Positions 1 to 6,710 of a stretch of 26,495 bases of DNA are shown piece by piece. Positions within the stretch are counted from its first letter, which is position 1. The number at the start of each line of letters is the position of its first letter. Where the stretch lies: NCBI GenBank assembly GCA_964654945.1, contig CAZZLN010000022.1, positions 1 to 26,495 of the forward strand. Direction: 5' to 3'. Source of the DNA: HGM11788 sp964654945. GTDB lineage: Bacteria > Bacillota > Clostridia > Lachnospirales > CAG-274. The position numbers and the translations under genes are program-made. The notes under the pieces are model-generated. The model saw nothing but the letters and a program-made list of their open reading frames with translations, had not been told where the DNA came from and searched no databases.

Positions 1-122
1 AAGAGTTAACATCAATTCACAAAGAAGTCATATCAAACTTGGAGTCGATACATGGCACAAATACTATGTGTGTTGAGGTACAATAGATCATTGACGTTTT
101 AACATGACAGGTTAAAAAATAC

Positions 123-150
123 TTGAAAAATTTGAATATTGTTGTATAAT
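123..150 (+). promoter_or_regulatory. Sigma-A-type promoter of the RiPP operon
   Basis: TTGAAA at 123-128 and a perfect TATAAT at 145-150 are separated by 16 bases. It lies about 125 bases upstream of the radical-SAM gene, giving a 5' leader of roughly 120 bases. No other credible promoter lies between the two RiPP genes, so it probably drives both. Confidence 0.7.
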
Positions 151-212
151 AATGTTACAGTTAGTTTATATTTTGGCGGTTAACAAAATAAAAACGGTGT
201 CCGCAGAAATGG

Positions 213-229
213 GATTTTTGGGAAAAATC
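213..229 (+). other. Small hairpin in the RiPP operon leader
   Basis: GATTTTT (213-219) and AAAAATC (223-229) form a perfect 7-bp stem with a GGG loop inside the untranslated leader. No U-run follows, so it is not a terminator on this strand. Its role is unknown, and an AT-rich stem this small could arise by chance. Confidence 0.3.
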
Positions 230-274
230 AGAAATGTATGAACGCGGTCATATAAAAAGCAAGGAAGTTGTGAT

Positions 275-1723
275 ATGGTTCGGGAGAGAAAGATGAAGAC
301 GTTAATAGATTATTGTATGGCACAATGCGGAAGGATTTTGGGAGACAGCAATAAGGATTCCGAACAACAGCGGCGTGTGGCGCATGCTTTTTTGTTTTTG
401 GAGCTGCTTCAGTTGGATCCTGATTTTCGGGAGCTTTTTTCAGAAAAGCCTGAAAATGCCCTTGCAAAAGAAGGTCTTACACTTTCAAAGGAGGAGGCAC
501 TTCAGTTTTTTCAATTAAATCCTAATTCGAAATATCCTGAGTATATTCAGCTCTATAAGTGTGTATGTGAATACTATGCATATTTGGGGGAGCGGCTACA
601 GCGGGTTAAGGATATACGTGATAAGACATCTGTTGCACTTCATCCGGCATTGGAGCGTTTTCGGCAGCGCCAGATTAACCGCTGTTGGCATCAAATGGGG
701 AGTTCAAATTCGGGAAGGGTTCATGTTCCGCTGATATTTGAATTATCTGACGGATGTTCTGTCGGCTGCCCATTCTGCGGGGTTGCATCGGAGGGGCTGA
801 AAAGCGTTTTTCGTGCCTCACAGGATAACAAAAAGCTTTTCGAAGATATATTAGATGTGTGTGAAGAAATTGTCGGAAAAGCATCCGGAGAGGGAACTTT
901 ATATTATGCCAGCGAACCTTTAGATAATCCTGATTATGAGATATTTGCGGATATATTTTTTTCGCATTTTGATAAATATCCCCAGATTACAACTGCGGTT
1001 GCAATGAGACATCCAAATAGAGTTAAGAAAATTCTGAAAAAAAATATGAGTATTAAAAATCCTTCGGTACATAGGTTTTCTGTACTGACGTTAGAATGCC
1101 TGAGAAATATTGTAGAATATTTCAGCCCGGAAGAGCTTCTCTATGTTGAACTGCTCGGAAAATATCCGGAAGCTCAGTCAACGCTGATTTTAAATGCCGG
1201 CAGGGCCTTTGACAACAGAAAATCGGATGATGAATATACGGACAGTATTTGCTGTGTTTCCGGCTTTGTTGTTAATATGGCGCGGCGGTCGGTTCGGCTG
1301 GTTACGGCATGTCCAACAAACCGAAAGCATCCCTGCGGAGAGATAATTTACGAAGAGATGAATTTTACGGGTGCAGAGAATTTCAGAGAAAAGTTGACTG
1401 CCCTGATTAATACATATATGCCGATTTCCATGCCTATGAGAGTTCCTTTCGGAATTTACCCTCATCTGGAAATAGTGCGGGAGGATACGAGGATTTTGAT
1501 AGAAGGGCGGGATGGATACAATTTTCAGATATTGCCGACGAATAATCAAATGGATTCCGTTGAAAAAATGCTCCGCCTACTGGGAACAGGAACTCTAAGT
1601 TGCCACCAAATCTTACTGGAACTGGCTAATGATAAAAAAGAGGATGTTTTGCCGCTACTCATATTTTTGCGTAAGCTCTATGACAGTGCAATTATTGCCC
1701 CCATATATGAAATAGAGAGATAA
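275..1723 (+). CDS. Radical SAM RiPP maturase, PoyD-like peptide epimerase family
   Basis: This 482-residue protein carries the radical-SAM cluster motif CX3CX2C (C161, C165, C168), followed by a GEGTLYYASEPLDNPDY stretch (about residues 205-222) of the type seen in the PoyD-like family of RiPP amino-acid epimerases. Members abstract an alpha hydrogen from L-residues of a precursor peptide and leave D-residues. Residues about 36-80, before the radical-SAM core, contain a DPDFRELFSEKPENALAKEG helix that resembles the leader family of the substrate. The partner is surely the NHLP precursor 53 bases downstream. The first ATG (275) is chosen because AAGGAAG lies at 261-267; an in-frame ATG at 293 is the alternative. 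Of 33 arginines, 20 use CGN codons, against almost none in the core genes, which suggests transfer. Family assignment rests on motif memory and context; the actual reaction is inferred. Confidence 0.82.
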   Translation: MVRERKMKTLIDYCMAQCGRILGDSNKDSEQQRRVAHAFLFLELLQLDPDFRELFSEKPENALAKEGLTLSKEEALQFFQLNPNSKYPEYIQLYKCVCEYYAYLGERLQRVKDIRDKTSVALHPALERFRQRQINRCWHQMGSSNSGRVHVPLIFELSDGCSVGCPFCGVASEGLKSVFRASQDNKKLFEDILDVCEEIVGKASGEGTLYYASEPLDNPDYEIFADIFFSHFDKYPQITTAVAMRHPNRVKKILKKNMSIKNPSVHRFSVLTLECLRNIVEYFSPEELLYVELLGKYPEAQSTLILNAGRAFDNRKSDDEYTDSICCVSGFVVNMARRSVRLVTACPTNRKHPCGEIIYEEMNFTGAENFREKLTALINTYMPISMPMRVPFGIYPHLEIVREDTRILIEGRDGYNFQILPTNNQMDSVEKMLRLLGTGTLSCHQILLELANDKKEDVLPLLIFLRKLYDSAIIAPIYEIER

Positions 1724-1776
1724 AATTACCTGTCTTGGCAGGTATATATTATAATAAAGAAAGGAGAATTATCACT

Positions 1777-2307
1777 ATGGAACAAAATGAACTGAATGTA
1801 TTAATTGCAGAGATTAATACGAAATGCTGGGATGATGAAGATTTTAAGAGACGGTTTATTGCCGAGCCAAAGAAAGTTCTTCAAGAGTATAAGATTCCGT
1901 ACAGCGAGGAAACAGAATATTGCGTATTGGAAGCAGCGGAAAATGAAAGCATATTGGTTCTTCCGGTCAAGGGAGCTGCGGAAATCCTTTTTAAAGTTGC
2001 GGAAACCGTAAATAAGAACTTTGATAATCAGACATTGGTGCCGGAAGGAAAGAAACTGACAATCGTCCAAAACACAGAGAAACTGACATATTTGGTGATA
2101 AAAAACCTGAAGAACGTATCACCTAACATAGAGTTCTTAGGTGAGGGATGGGAAAAATATGTTGACGGATTTTTATTTACGACAGCAAATATCATCGTAT
2201 TCGCAAATGCCGTCATTTTTTCAAATGCAGTTGCTACAACCGAGGCTGTTGCAGCCCTTGATGTAGCTGCCGGCGCTGTTGCGGTAGCGGTAGCTGCGGT
2301 AATATAA
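1777..2307 (+). CDS. Proteusin-type RiPP precursor (NHLP leader, Ala/Val-rich core)
   Basis: The start is ATG 1777, preceded by AAGGAGA at 1761-1767; this gives 176 residues. Residues about 8-63 match the nitrile-hydratase-alpha-like leader of proteusins: an amphipathic helix with a DEDFKRRFIAEPKKVLQEY segment, then strands ending in ILVLP. Residues 67-108 look like a second, degenerate copy ending VPEGKKLTIV...YLVI. The C-terminal 40-45 residues are the probable core: 15 Ala and 9 Val in the last 40, no Cys, and hence no lanthionine. Asn138, Asn144, Asn150, Glu156 and Asp162 are spaced exactly six apart, and an AAGAVAVAVAAVI tail follows. The leader cleavage site is not obvious; there is no GG, and G131 before FLFTT is one candidate. 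The neighbouring radical-SAM epimerase would be its maturase. Proteusin identity is well supported; the mature structure is inferred. Confidence 0.85.
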   Translation: MEQNELNVLIAEINTKCWDDEDFKRRFIAEPKKVLQEYKIPYSEETEYCVLEAAENESILVLPVKGAAEILFKVAETVNKNFDNQTLVPEGKKLTIVQNTEKLTYLVIKNLKNVSPNIEFLGEGWEKYVDGFLFTTANIIVFANAVIFSNAVATTEAVAALDVAAGAVAVAVAAVI

Positions 2308-2424
2308 TAGATTATAGGCTATTAAATTATAACACAGGTGATGTAAAAAAATCCCTAATTAACACAACCCACATCTAGAGAGCCTTTAAAAAATTTTGTG
2401 TAAACAGTGTAAAAACAGTCCTTC

Positions 2425-2453
2425 TTGACAATAATGCAAATAGAACTTAATGT
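2425..2453 (+). promoter_or_regulatory. Probable transposase promoter
   Basis: A perfect TTGACA at 2425-2430 is followed after 17 bases by TAATGT (2448-2453). It lies 33 bases upstream of the transposase start and inside the presumed IS left end. The weak -10 keeps confidence moderate. Confidence 0.45.
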
Positions 2454-2486
2454 AAAAATTTGCTAAAAACAAGGAGGACTAATTTT

Positions 2487-3353
2487 ATGTCAAAAGTATC
2501 AAAGGAATTATTAAGAAGCTACATCAAGGAGCAGAATTTTAAGTCATCAAATGATGTATTGGCAGCAATGAAAGAAATGTTTGCTGATGTTTTACAGGAA
2601 GCATTGGAAGCTGAAATGGATACATATTTAGGTTATGATCGCTATGTTATTTCTGAAAAATCTACAGACAACAGCAGAAACGGATATTCAAAAAAGACTG
2701 TAAAAAGTGAGCGTGGCAATGTTGAATTAAATATGCCTCGTGACAGAAAAGGTGAGTTTGAGCCTCAGATTGTACCAAATCATCAGCGTAGCATTACCGG
2801 ATTAGATGAAAAAATACTGTCACTTTATGCAAAAGTTCAGCACTTTTGTTTCGCAAAAGCCTCGCTTACGCAAGTCCGCATAATTCTTTGCGGTGCAATG
2901 ATGTATCGTTCATCAAATTAGAGCAAGCGTAAAATACATTCCTTATAAGGATAAAAAGGCATTTATTGCAGACCTAAAAAAATCTATGGAGCAGTTAATG
3001 AATATGCTGCAACTGCCGTTTTACTTGAACTTCAGGAAAAGTGGAGTTCAAAATATCCTAACGCTGTTTCAAGCTGGAAAGAAAATTGGGACAATCTTAT
3101 AACCTTTTTTGCCTTTCCAGATTTTATCAGAAAAATTATGTACACTACCAATGTAATTGAGAGTCTTAACAGTCAGTTCAGAAAAGTTACGAAAAACAAA
3201 AAAATATTTCCAACTGACGAAAGCCTTCTTAAAATCCTGTATCTTACAACCGAAAAGGTTTCTAATAGATGGACACGCAAGTATCCCGATTGGGATTTGG
3301 TTATCAGCAAGTTGAAAATATTGTTTTCTGAAATACTGGAAAAGACCGCCTAA
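2487..3353 (+). pseudogene. IS256-family (mutator-type) transposase, internally deleted and frameshifted
   Basis: The gene starts at ATG 2487 after AAGGAGGA. About 116 residues of a typical N-terminus read to ...DEKILSLYAK (2834). A 67-base foreign-looking stretch then replaces what should be about 120 residues. Transposase resumes in another frame at CIVHQIR (2902) and shifts back at a seven-A run (2976-2982, one A too few), then ends with ...TTNVIESLNSQFRK... at TAA 3351-3353. Of the DDE triad only the Glu in TTNVIES survives; both Asp regions fall in the deletion. The protein cannot be active. In its own frame the N-terminal part stops at TAG 2919-2921. Confidence 0.88.
2835..2901. other. 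67-base replacement inside the transposase
   Basis: This stretch does not encode transposase in any frame. It is more GC-rich than its surroundings and contains CGCAAAAG (2852-2859) and CTTTGCG (2886-2892), a near-inverted pair. It marks where the central catalytic part was lost, and might be a small mobile repeat or a deletion scar. Confidence 0.4.
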
Positions 3354-3545
3354 AGGAAACGGGACTCCGCCCCGAACCCCGAGGTTTATCGCTTTGGTTT
3401 TCCCGAAATATTTCGTCTAAAACCACATAAACCGCTCAAGTTGCACCTCTGCATTGTTCTATCCTGTTTATATGGAAAAGCATAAATATTATTTCCTGTT
3501 GTGGGGCAAAATATTCCTGCAGAGGGATTTTCCTGTAATTTAAAA

Positions 3546-3580
3546 TACGGTATTCAACATTTCAGTTGTCGAATACCGTA
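3546..3580. repeat. Perfect 10-bp inverted repeat (hairpin)
   Basis: TACGGTATTC (3546-3555) and GAATACCGTA (3571-3580) are perfectly complementary around a 15-base loop. A short A-run follows on the plus strand, and on the minus strand the stem is followed by TTTTA. It could be a weak minus-strand terminator or a repeat end. Confidence 0.5.
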
Positions 3581-3654
3581 AAAAATATCTTGTTTGCTTT
3601 ATTTATCAGAAGCTGCCTGATACACAGAAAAATTTAAAGCGCCTAATTTTGCAT

Positions 3655-3691
3655 AAAAAATCGGCTTTGTTGTTTTACAAAGTCGATTTTT
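3655..3691. terminator. Bidirectional intrinsic terminator
   Basis: AAAAAATCGGCTTTGT and ACAAAGTCGATTTTT pair with one G-T wobble around a TGTTTT loop, flanked by A-run and T-run. It works in both directions, ending transcription from the IS side and from the minus-strand LysM/G5 gene. Confidence 0.8.
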
Positions 3692-3773
3692 ATATGATTT
3701 ATACAATGTATTTATGAAAATTTTTAATTTGCGGCAACCTTTTTTGATTTTCATATTTTGTTCTTTTTACTGT

Positions 3774-3810
3774 TATAAACCTCCAAACTATATCAGTTTG
3801 AAGGTTTATA
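3774..3810. repeat. 16-bp near-perfect hairpin
   Basis: Arms 3774-3789 and 3795-3810 pair with one mismatch around the 5-base loop ATATC. It lies just 3' of the minus-strand LysM/G5 gene and could help end or stabilise its mRNA, but no clear U-run follows on that strand. Confidence 0.5.
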
Positions 3811-3866
3811 TAATATTTGAAATCAACTCTTGGCAGATATTTTTGAATATGACATATTTTTAAAAA

Positions 3867-5018
3867 TTATTCATCTTCATCCTCATCTTCATCATAGTCT
3901 TCATCATAGCTTTCTTCATAAGTACCTATTTTTAATATTCTGTTTACAGGCTTTTTTGTTATATTTTCTGAAGTCTGTGCAGCAGAACCGGTCTGAGGAA
4001 CACCATTTATATATGCCACTTTTTGAGTAATTTCCTTTTCGCCGTTTACACCTTCCTGAACTTCTTCGGTTTCACCGCTAGGCATTGAGTCGTCATATTC
4101 TCTTTCAGTTTCATAAGGTATTTCTTCTTTCTTTGTTTCAACCTTATATGTTCTTATCTGCAATGTAGGGACAGTCATTATTACTTTTAACTGCTGACCT
4201 ACTGAAAGATTATTTTTTGTTTCACTTGTAATTGATGGATTAGCCTGAAGAAGTTCAGCTTCTGTCATTCCGGCGTTTGAAGCTATACTTGCAAAGGTTT
4301 CACCTGTTACAACTGTGTGAACTCTTTCTTCCTGTCTTGTCTGTGAAAGCATTTTTACTGCTGTTTCAATATCGGCAACATCAGTGCTGTTTACAAAAGC
4401 TGCTTCTGTTTTAATCTGTGTTGCAAATTCAGGAGATGAAGTTCCGTTTGGCGGTTCATAAGCATCAAGAATTCTCTTTAATACTTCTTTAGCAGCATCT
4501 ATATTTGATACTATAACCATTTGTTTTCCTTCAACAAGAATTTTTGTTGCCTCCTGTTTATAAGTTACTGCCTTGCAAACATCAGCAAGAACACCCTCTG
4601 CATTGTTTGAAACGTGTTTGAAAATACTGTTCACCTTTTCAAGAGTTATTGTTTCATTTAATTCAATGTTATTTCCAACATCTTCTTTAAGCTTTGCAAT
4701 TATAAGAGCATTAAGTTCTTCTTCGGTAGTATTCATATCTTTTATGTAGCCAACTGCCTCACCATTGACCATTACCGCCATAGCCTGACGGCTGAAAGCA
4801 AAATATCCTATACCAAATATTATAAGTATAACAATGAGCAAAAATAATATTGGTCTTAAATTAATATTAAAACCAATACTTCTGCCGCTTCTGTAGGTTT
4901 TTCTGTTTACCTTGTCAGGGTGCAGCGGAAAAAGCAGGGGCTTATCCGTTTTTGTTTTAAACTTCAGAGGCTTTGAAGCCAAATATCTGTTTTTGTTTTT
5001 ATTATTGCCAAGTGCCAT
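3867..5018 (-). CDS. Membrane-anchored LysM and G5 domain cell-wall protein
   Basis: This 383-residue protein has a basic N-terminus (1-50), one transmembrane helix (about 55-75), then an outside-facing region. That region contains an alpha/beta stretch (80-230), a LysM peptidoglycan-binding domain (about 234-279, HTVVTGETFASIASNAGM) and a G5 domain (about 286-366, VQEGVNGEKEITQKVAYING). It ends in a very acidic tail of Asp, Glu and Tyr (367-383). This order matches clostridial wall-associated M23 peptidases, but the peptidase domain is missing, so it is more likely a wall-binding or scaffold protein than an enzyme. The start is fixed by AAAGGAGT on the minus strand (5025-5032). It is transcribed divergently from queG. 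Domain calls are firm; function is inferred. Confidence 0.8.
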   Translation of the reverse strand: MALGNNKNKNRYLASKPLKFKTKTDKPLLFPLHPDKVNRKTYRSGRSIGFNINLRPILFLLIVILIIFGIGYFAFSRQAMAVMVNGEAVGYIKDMNTTEEELNALIIAKLKEDVGNNIELNETITLEKVNSIFKHVSNNAEGVLADVCKAVTYKQEATKILVEGKQMVIVSNIDAAKEVLKRILDAYEPPNGTSSPEFATQIKTEAAFVNSTDVADIETAVKMLSQTRQEERVHTVVTGETFASIASNAGMTEAELLQANPSITSETKNNLSVGQQLKVIMTVPTLQIRTYKVETKKEEIPYETEREYDDSMPSGETEEVQEGVNGEKEITQKVAYINGVPQTGSAAQTSENITKKPVNRILKIGTYEESYDEDYDEDEDEDE

Positions 5019-5087
5019 TATGCCACTCCTTTGATTTATCTGTTATGTAAAATATTTATAATTTTATCTATTATCTGACAATCATTA

Positions 5088-5116
5088 ATTATATTAGAAA
5101 ATCCCTTTAATTGCAA
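5088..5116 (-). promoter_or_regulatory. Promoter of the LysM/G5 gene
   Basis: On the minus strand, TTGCAA (5111-5116) is followed after exactly 17 bases by TATAAT (5088-5093). It lies about 70 bases upstream of the start codon. Confidence 0.75.
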
Positions 5117-5145
5117 GAGTTATTTGATTACAAATTTATGAAATG

Positions 5146-5174
5146 TTGTGAAAATCATAAATTTATGATATAAT
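5146..5174 (+). promoter_or_regulatory. Promoter of the queG operon
   Basis: TTGTGA (5146-5151) is followed after 17 bases by TATAAT (5169-5174) with an extended TGA before it. It lies 31 bases upstream of the queG start and back to back with the divergent LysM/G5 promoter. Confidence 0.75.
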
Positions 5175-5204
5175 TATATAAAATTTGCCTTTGGAGAGTT
5201 AAAT

Positions 5205-6176
5205 ATGTATCAAAAATTAATGGCTTTGGCAGAAAAACTTAATATTGCAGCAGGCATTGGAAGTGCAGAGCCTTTTGATATTCCAATGGAACTGCTGTCA
5301 GATGTACCCTTTGTAAATTTCAGCTATGAAAAAAGAATAAATCCGTCACTGACTATGGCTGATGCAAAAAGCCTTGTGTGCATAGGGCTGCCTTACAATA
5401 CTATATACAGCAATATTAAGGATAATAAATTAAGGGGTGTATTTTCATCAGGTGCAGTAGGCGAGGACTATCATATTACAATAATGAATAAGCTTGAAAT
5501 TATTAAAGAAGAATTAACAGTCGGTTATTCAGCTATGTGTTTTTCAGATACGGGTCCTCTTATTGACAGAGAGGTGGCTGTGAGATGTTCTCTTGGCTTT
5601 ATTGGAAAAAATTTCAGCATTATAAATGATAAAATAGGCGGTATGTTTTTTATAGGCTATATGATTACAAATATACCCTATGAAAAATGGAACTTTAACC
5701 GTGAAATTATAAAAAAATCAGACTGTGGTGACTGTGAAAAATGTTTAAAGGCTTGTCCAACAGGAGCAATAAACAGAGATGGCTTTGACTATAGAAAATG
5801 TATTTCATATATAACACAAAAAAACGGAGTTCTTTCTGATATTGAGGCAAAAAGTATTGGCAGACAAATTTATGGCTGTGACATATGTCAGAGAGTTTGT
5901 ATAAAAAACAAATTTTGTTTTGAGGAAAATAAAAATGCCTATCCTGATATAGAGGAGCTTTTAAGCTTTTCAAACAGAGAATTTAACAGTATATATAAAA
6001 AAACTGCCGCCGGCTGGAGAGGTAAAAAAATACTTCAAAGAAATGCAGTTATTGCTCTTGGAAATTTAAAGGATAAAAGAGCATTGCCTGTTCTTAAAAG
6101 ACTTTGTGAAGATTCAAGAGGGGAAATATCGGAGAGTGCAAAATGGGCAATTGAGAATATAGAAAAGAGGAAATAA
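5205..6176 (+). CDS. queG: Epoxyqueuosine reductase QueG
   Basis: QueG reduces epoxyqueuosine to queuosine in tRNA, the last step of queuosine synthesis, using cobalamin and two [4Fe-4S] clusters. In this 323-residue protein, the conserved DTGPLIDREVAVRCSLGFIGKN-type region spans 115-136 with D115 as the expected proton donor. A ferredoxin motif C174/C177/C180/C184 and a second cysteine group C225/C228/C232 follow, and a HEAT-like repeat (about 274-321) ends the protein, as in the family. The start ATG 5205 follows TTGGAGAG. It is the first gene of a run in which recU begins one base after its stop. No other queuosine genes are in the window. Confidence 0.93.
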   Translation: MYQKLMALAEKLNIAAGIGSAEPFDIPMELLSDVPFVNFSYEKRINPSLTMADAKSLVCIGLPYNTIYSNIKDNKLRGVFSSGAVGEDYHITIMNKLEIIKEELTVGYSAMCFSDTGPLIDREVAVRCSLGFIGKNFSIINDKIGGMFFIGYMITNIPYEKWNFNREIIKKSDCGDCEKCLKACPTGAINRDGFDYRKCISYITQKNGVLSDIEAKSIGRQIYGCDICQRVCIKNKFCFEENKNAYPDIEELLSFSNREFNSIYKKTAAGWRGKKILQRNAVIALGNLKDKRALPVLKRLCEDSRGEISESAKWAIENIEKRK

Positions 6177-6177
6177 T

Positions 6178-6708
6178 ATGAGCCATTGGAATTCAAGAGG
6201 ACTTAGAGGAAACAGTTTTGAAGAAATGATAAATATGACCAATAAAGTATATAAAGATAAAAATCTGGCTATAATACAAAAGATACCAACTCCTATTACA
6301 CCTACAAAATTTAATAAATCAAAGGGACTTATTACAGAAGCCTATTTTGACCAAAAATCTACTATTGATTATATTGGAGCAGTTCAGGGAATACCAATAT
6401 GCTTTGATGCAAAAGAAACAAATCAGGGCAGACTTCCTTTGCAGAATATACATTCTCATCAGGTTGAGTTTATGGAGTGCTTTAAAAATCAGGGTGGTGT
6501 TGCATTTCTTCTTGTTCATTGTCAGGACAAAGAGGAATATTATTTTCTTCCCTTTGAAGTTATGAAAGAATACTGGCTAAAGGCTCAAGACGGAGGAAGA
6601 AAGTCAATTCCGTATACAGCCTTTGAAGAAAAATATAGAGTGTATAATAAACTGGGTTGTCCTGTTCACTATTTGGAGGCGGTAAATACCTATCTTCAGG
6701 AGGAATAA
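6178..6708 (+). CDS. recU: Holliday junction resolvase RecU
   Basis: RecU is the Firmicute Holliday-junction resolvase, which cuts four-way DNA junctions during recombination repair and chromosome segregation. This 176-residue protein has the family length, an N-terminal NSRGLRGNSFEEMIN stretch, and the nuclease core with D64 (STIDYIGA) and D77/K79 (FDAKET), the metal-binding residues. It begins one base after the queG stop, and the following lipoprotein gene has its ribosome site inside its last codons, so the three are cotranscribed. It lacks the usual partner gene for a class-A penicillin-binding protein. Confidence 0.93.
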   Translation: MSHWNSRGLRGNSFEEMINMTNKVYKDKNLAIIQKIPTPITPTKFNKSKGLITEAYFDQKSTIDYIGAVQGIPICFDAKETNQGRLPLQNIHSHQVEFMECFKNQGGVAFLLVHCQDKEEYYFLPFEVMKEYWLKAQDGGRKSIPYTAFEEKYRVYNKLGCPVHYLEAVNTYLQEE

Positions 6709-6710
6709 CC

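Larger units (their letters stand above)
2379..3353 (+). mobile_element. IS256-family insertion sequence remnant
   Basis: The element holds one broken transposase. A possible left end is at 2379-2402, where AGAGCCTTTAAAAAATTTTG is of the kind found at IS256-family ends. No convincing matching right end was found; the best candidate, 3621-3644, matches its reverse complement at about 17 of 24 positions. No target duplication can be assigned, so the outer limits are approximate. It sits 3' of the proteusin precursor and separates the accessory block from core chromosome. Confidence 0.6.
3354..3866. other. Non-coding stretch between IS remnant and LysM/G5 gene
   Basis: No convincing gene was found on either strand. 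The left part has an unusually GC-rich patch at 3359-3383 (GGGACTCCGCCCCGAACCCC core) that could form an imperfect hairpin. Three palindromes follow: 3546-3580, the clear terminator at 3655-3691 and 3774-3810. The rest is AT-rich and featureless. Confidence 0.6.

Noticed and set aside
1..86. Two frames open from the left edge (ending TGA 74-76 and TAG 84-86) that could be the tail of an upstream gene
   Set aside because: Each is under 30 codons, neither shows a recognisable motif, and both could be chance.
2841..2900. Direct repeats suggesting a CRISPR array or integron site in the transposase gap
   Set aside because: No repeated unit with regular spacing is present, only one near-inverted pair.
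3621..3644. Possible right terminal repeat of the IS256 remnant
   Set aside because: Only about 17 of 24 positions match, the stretch is AT-rich, and it would place about 270 non-coding bases inside the element.
6657..6710. Upstream ATG extension of the lipoprotein gene
   Set aside because: It overlaps recU, lacks a ribosome site and would bury the lipoprotein signal; the TTG at 6711 has a good AGGAGG.
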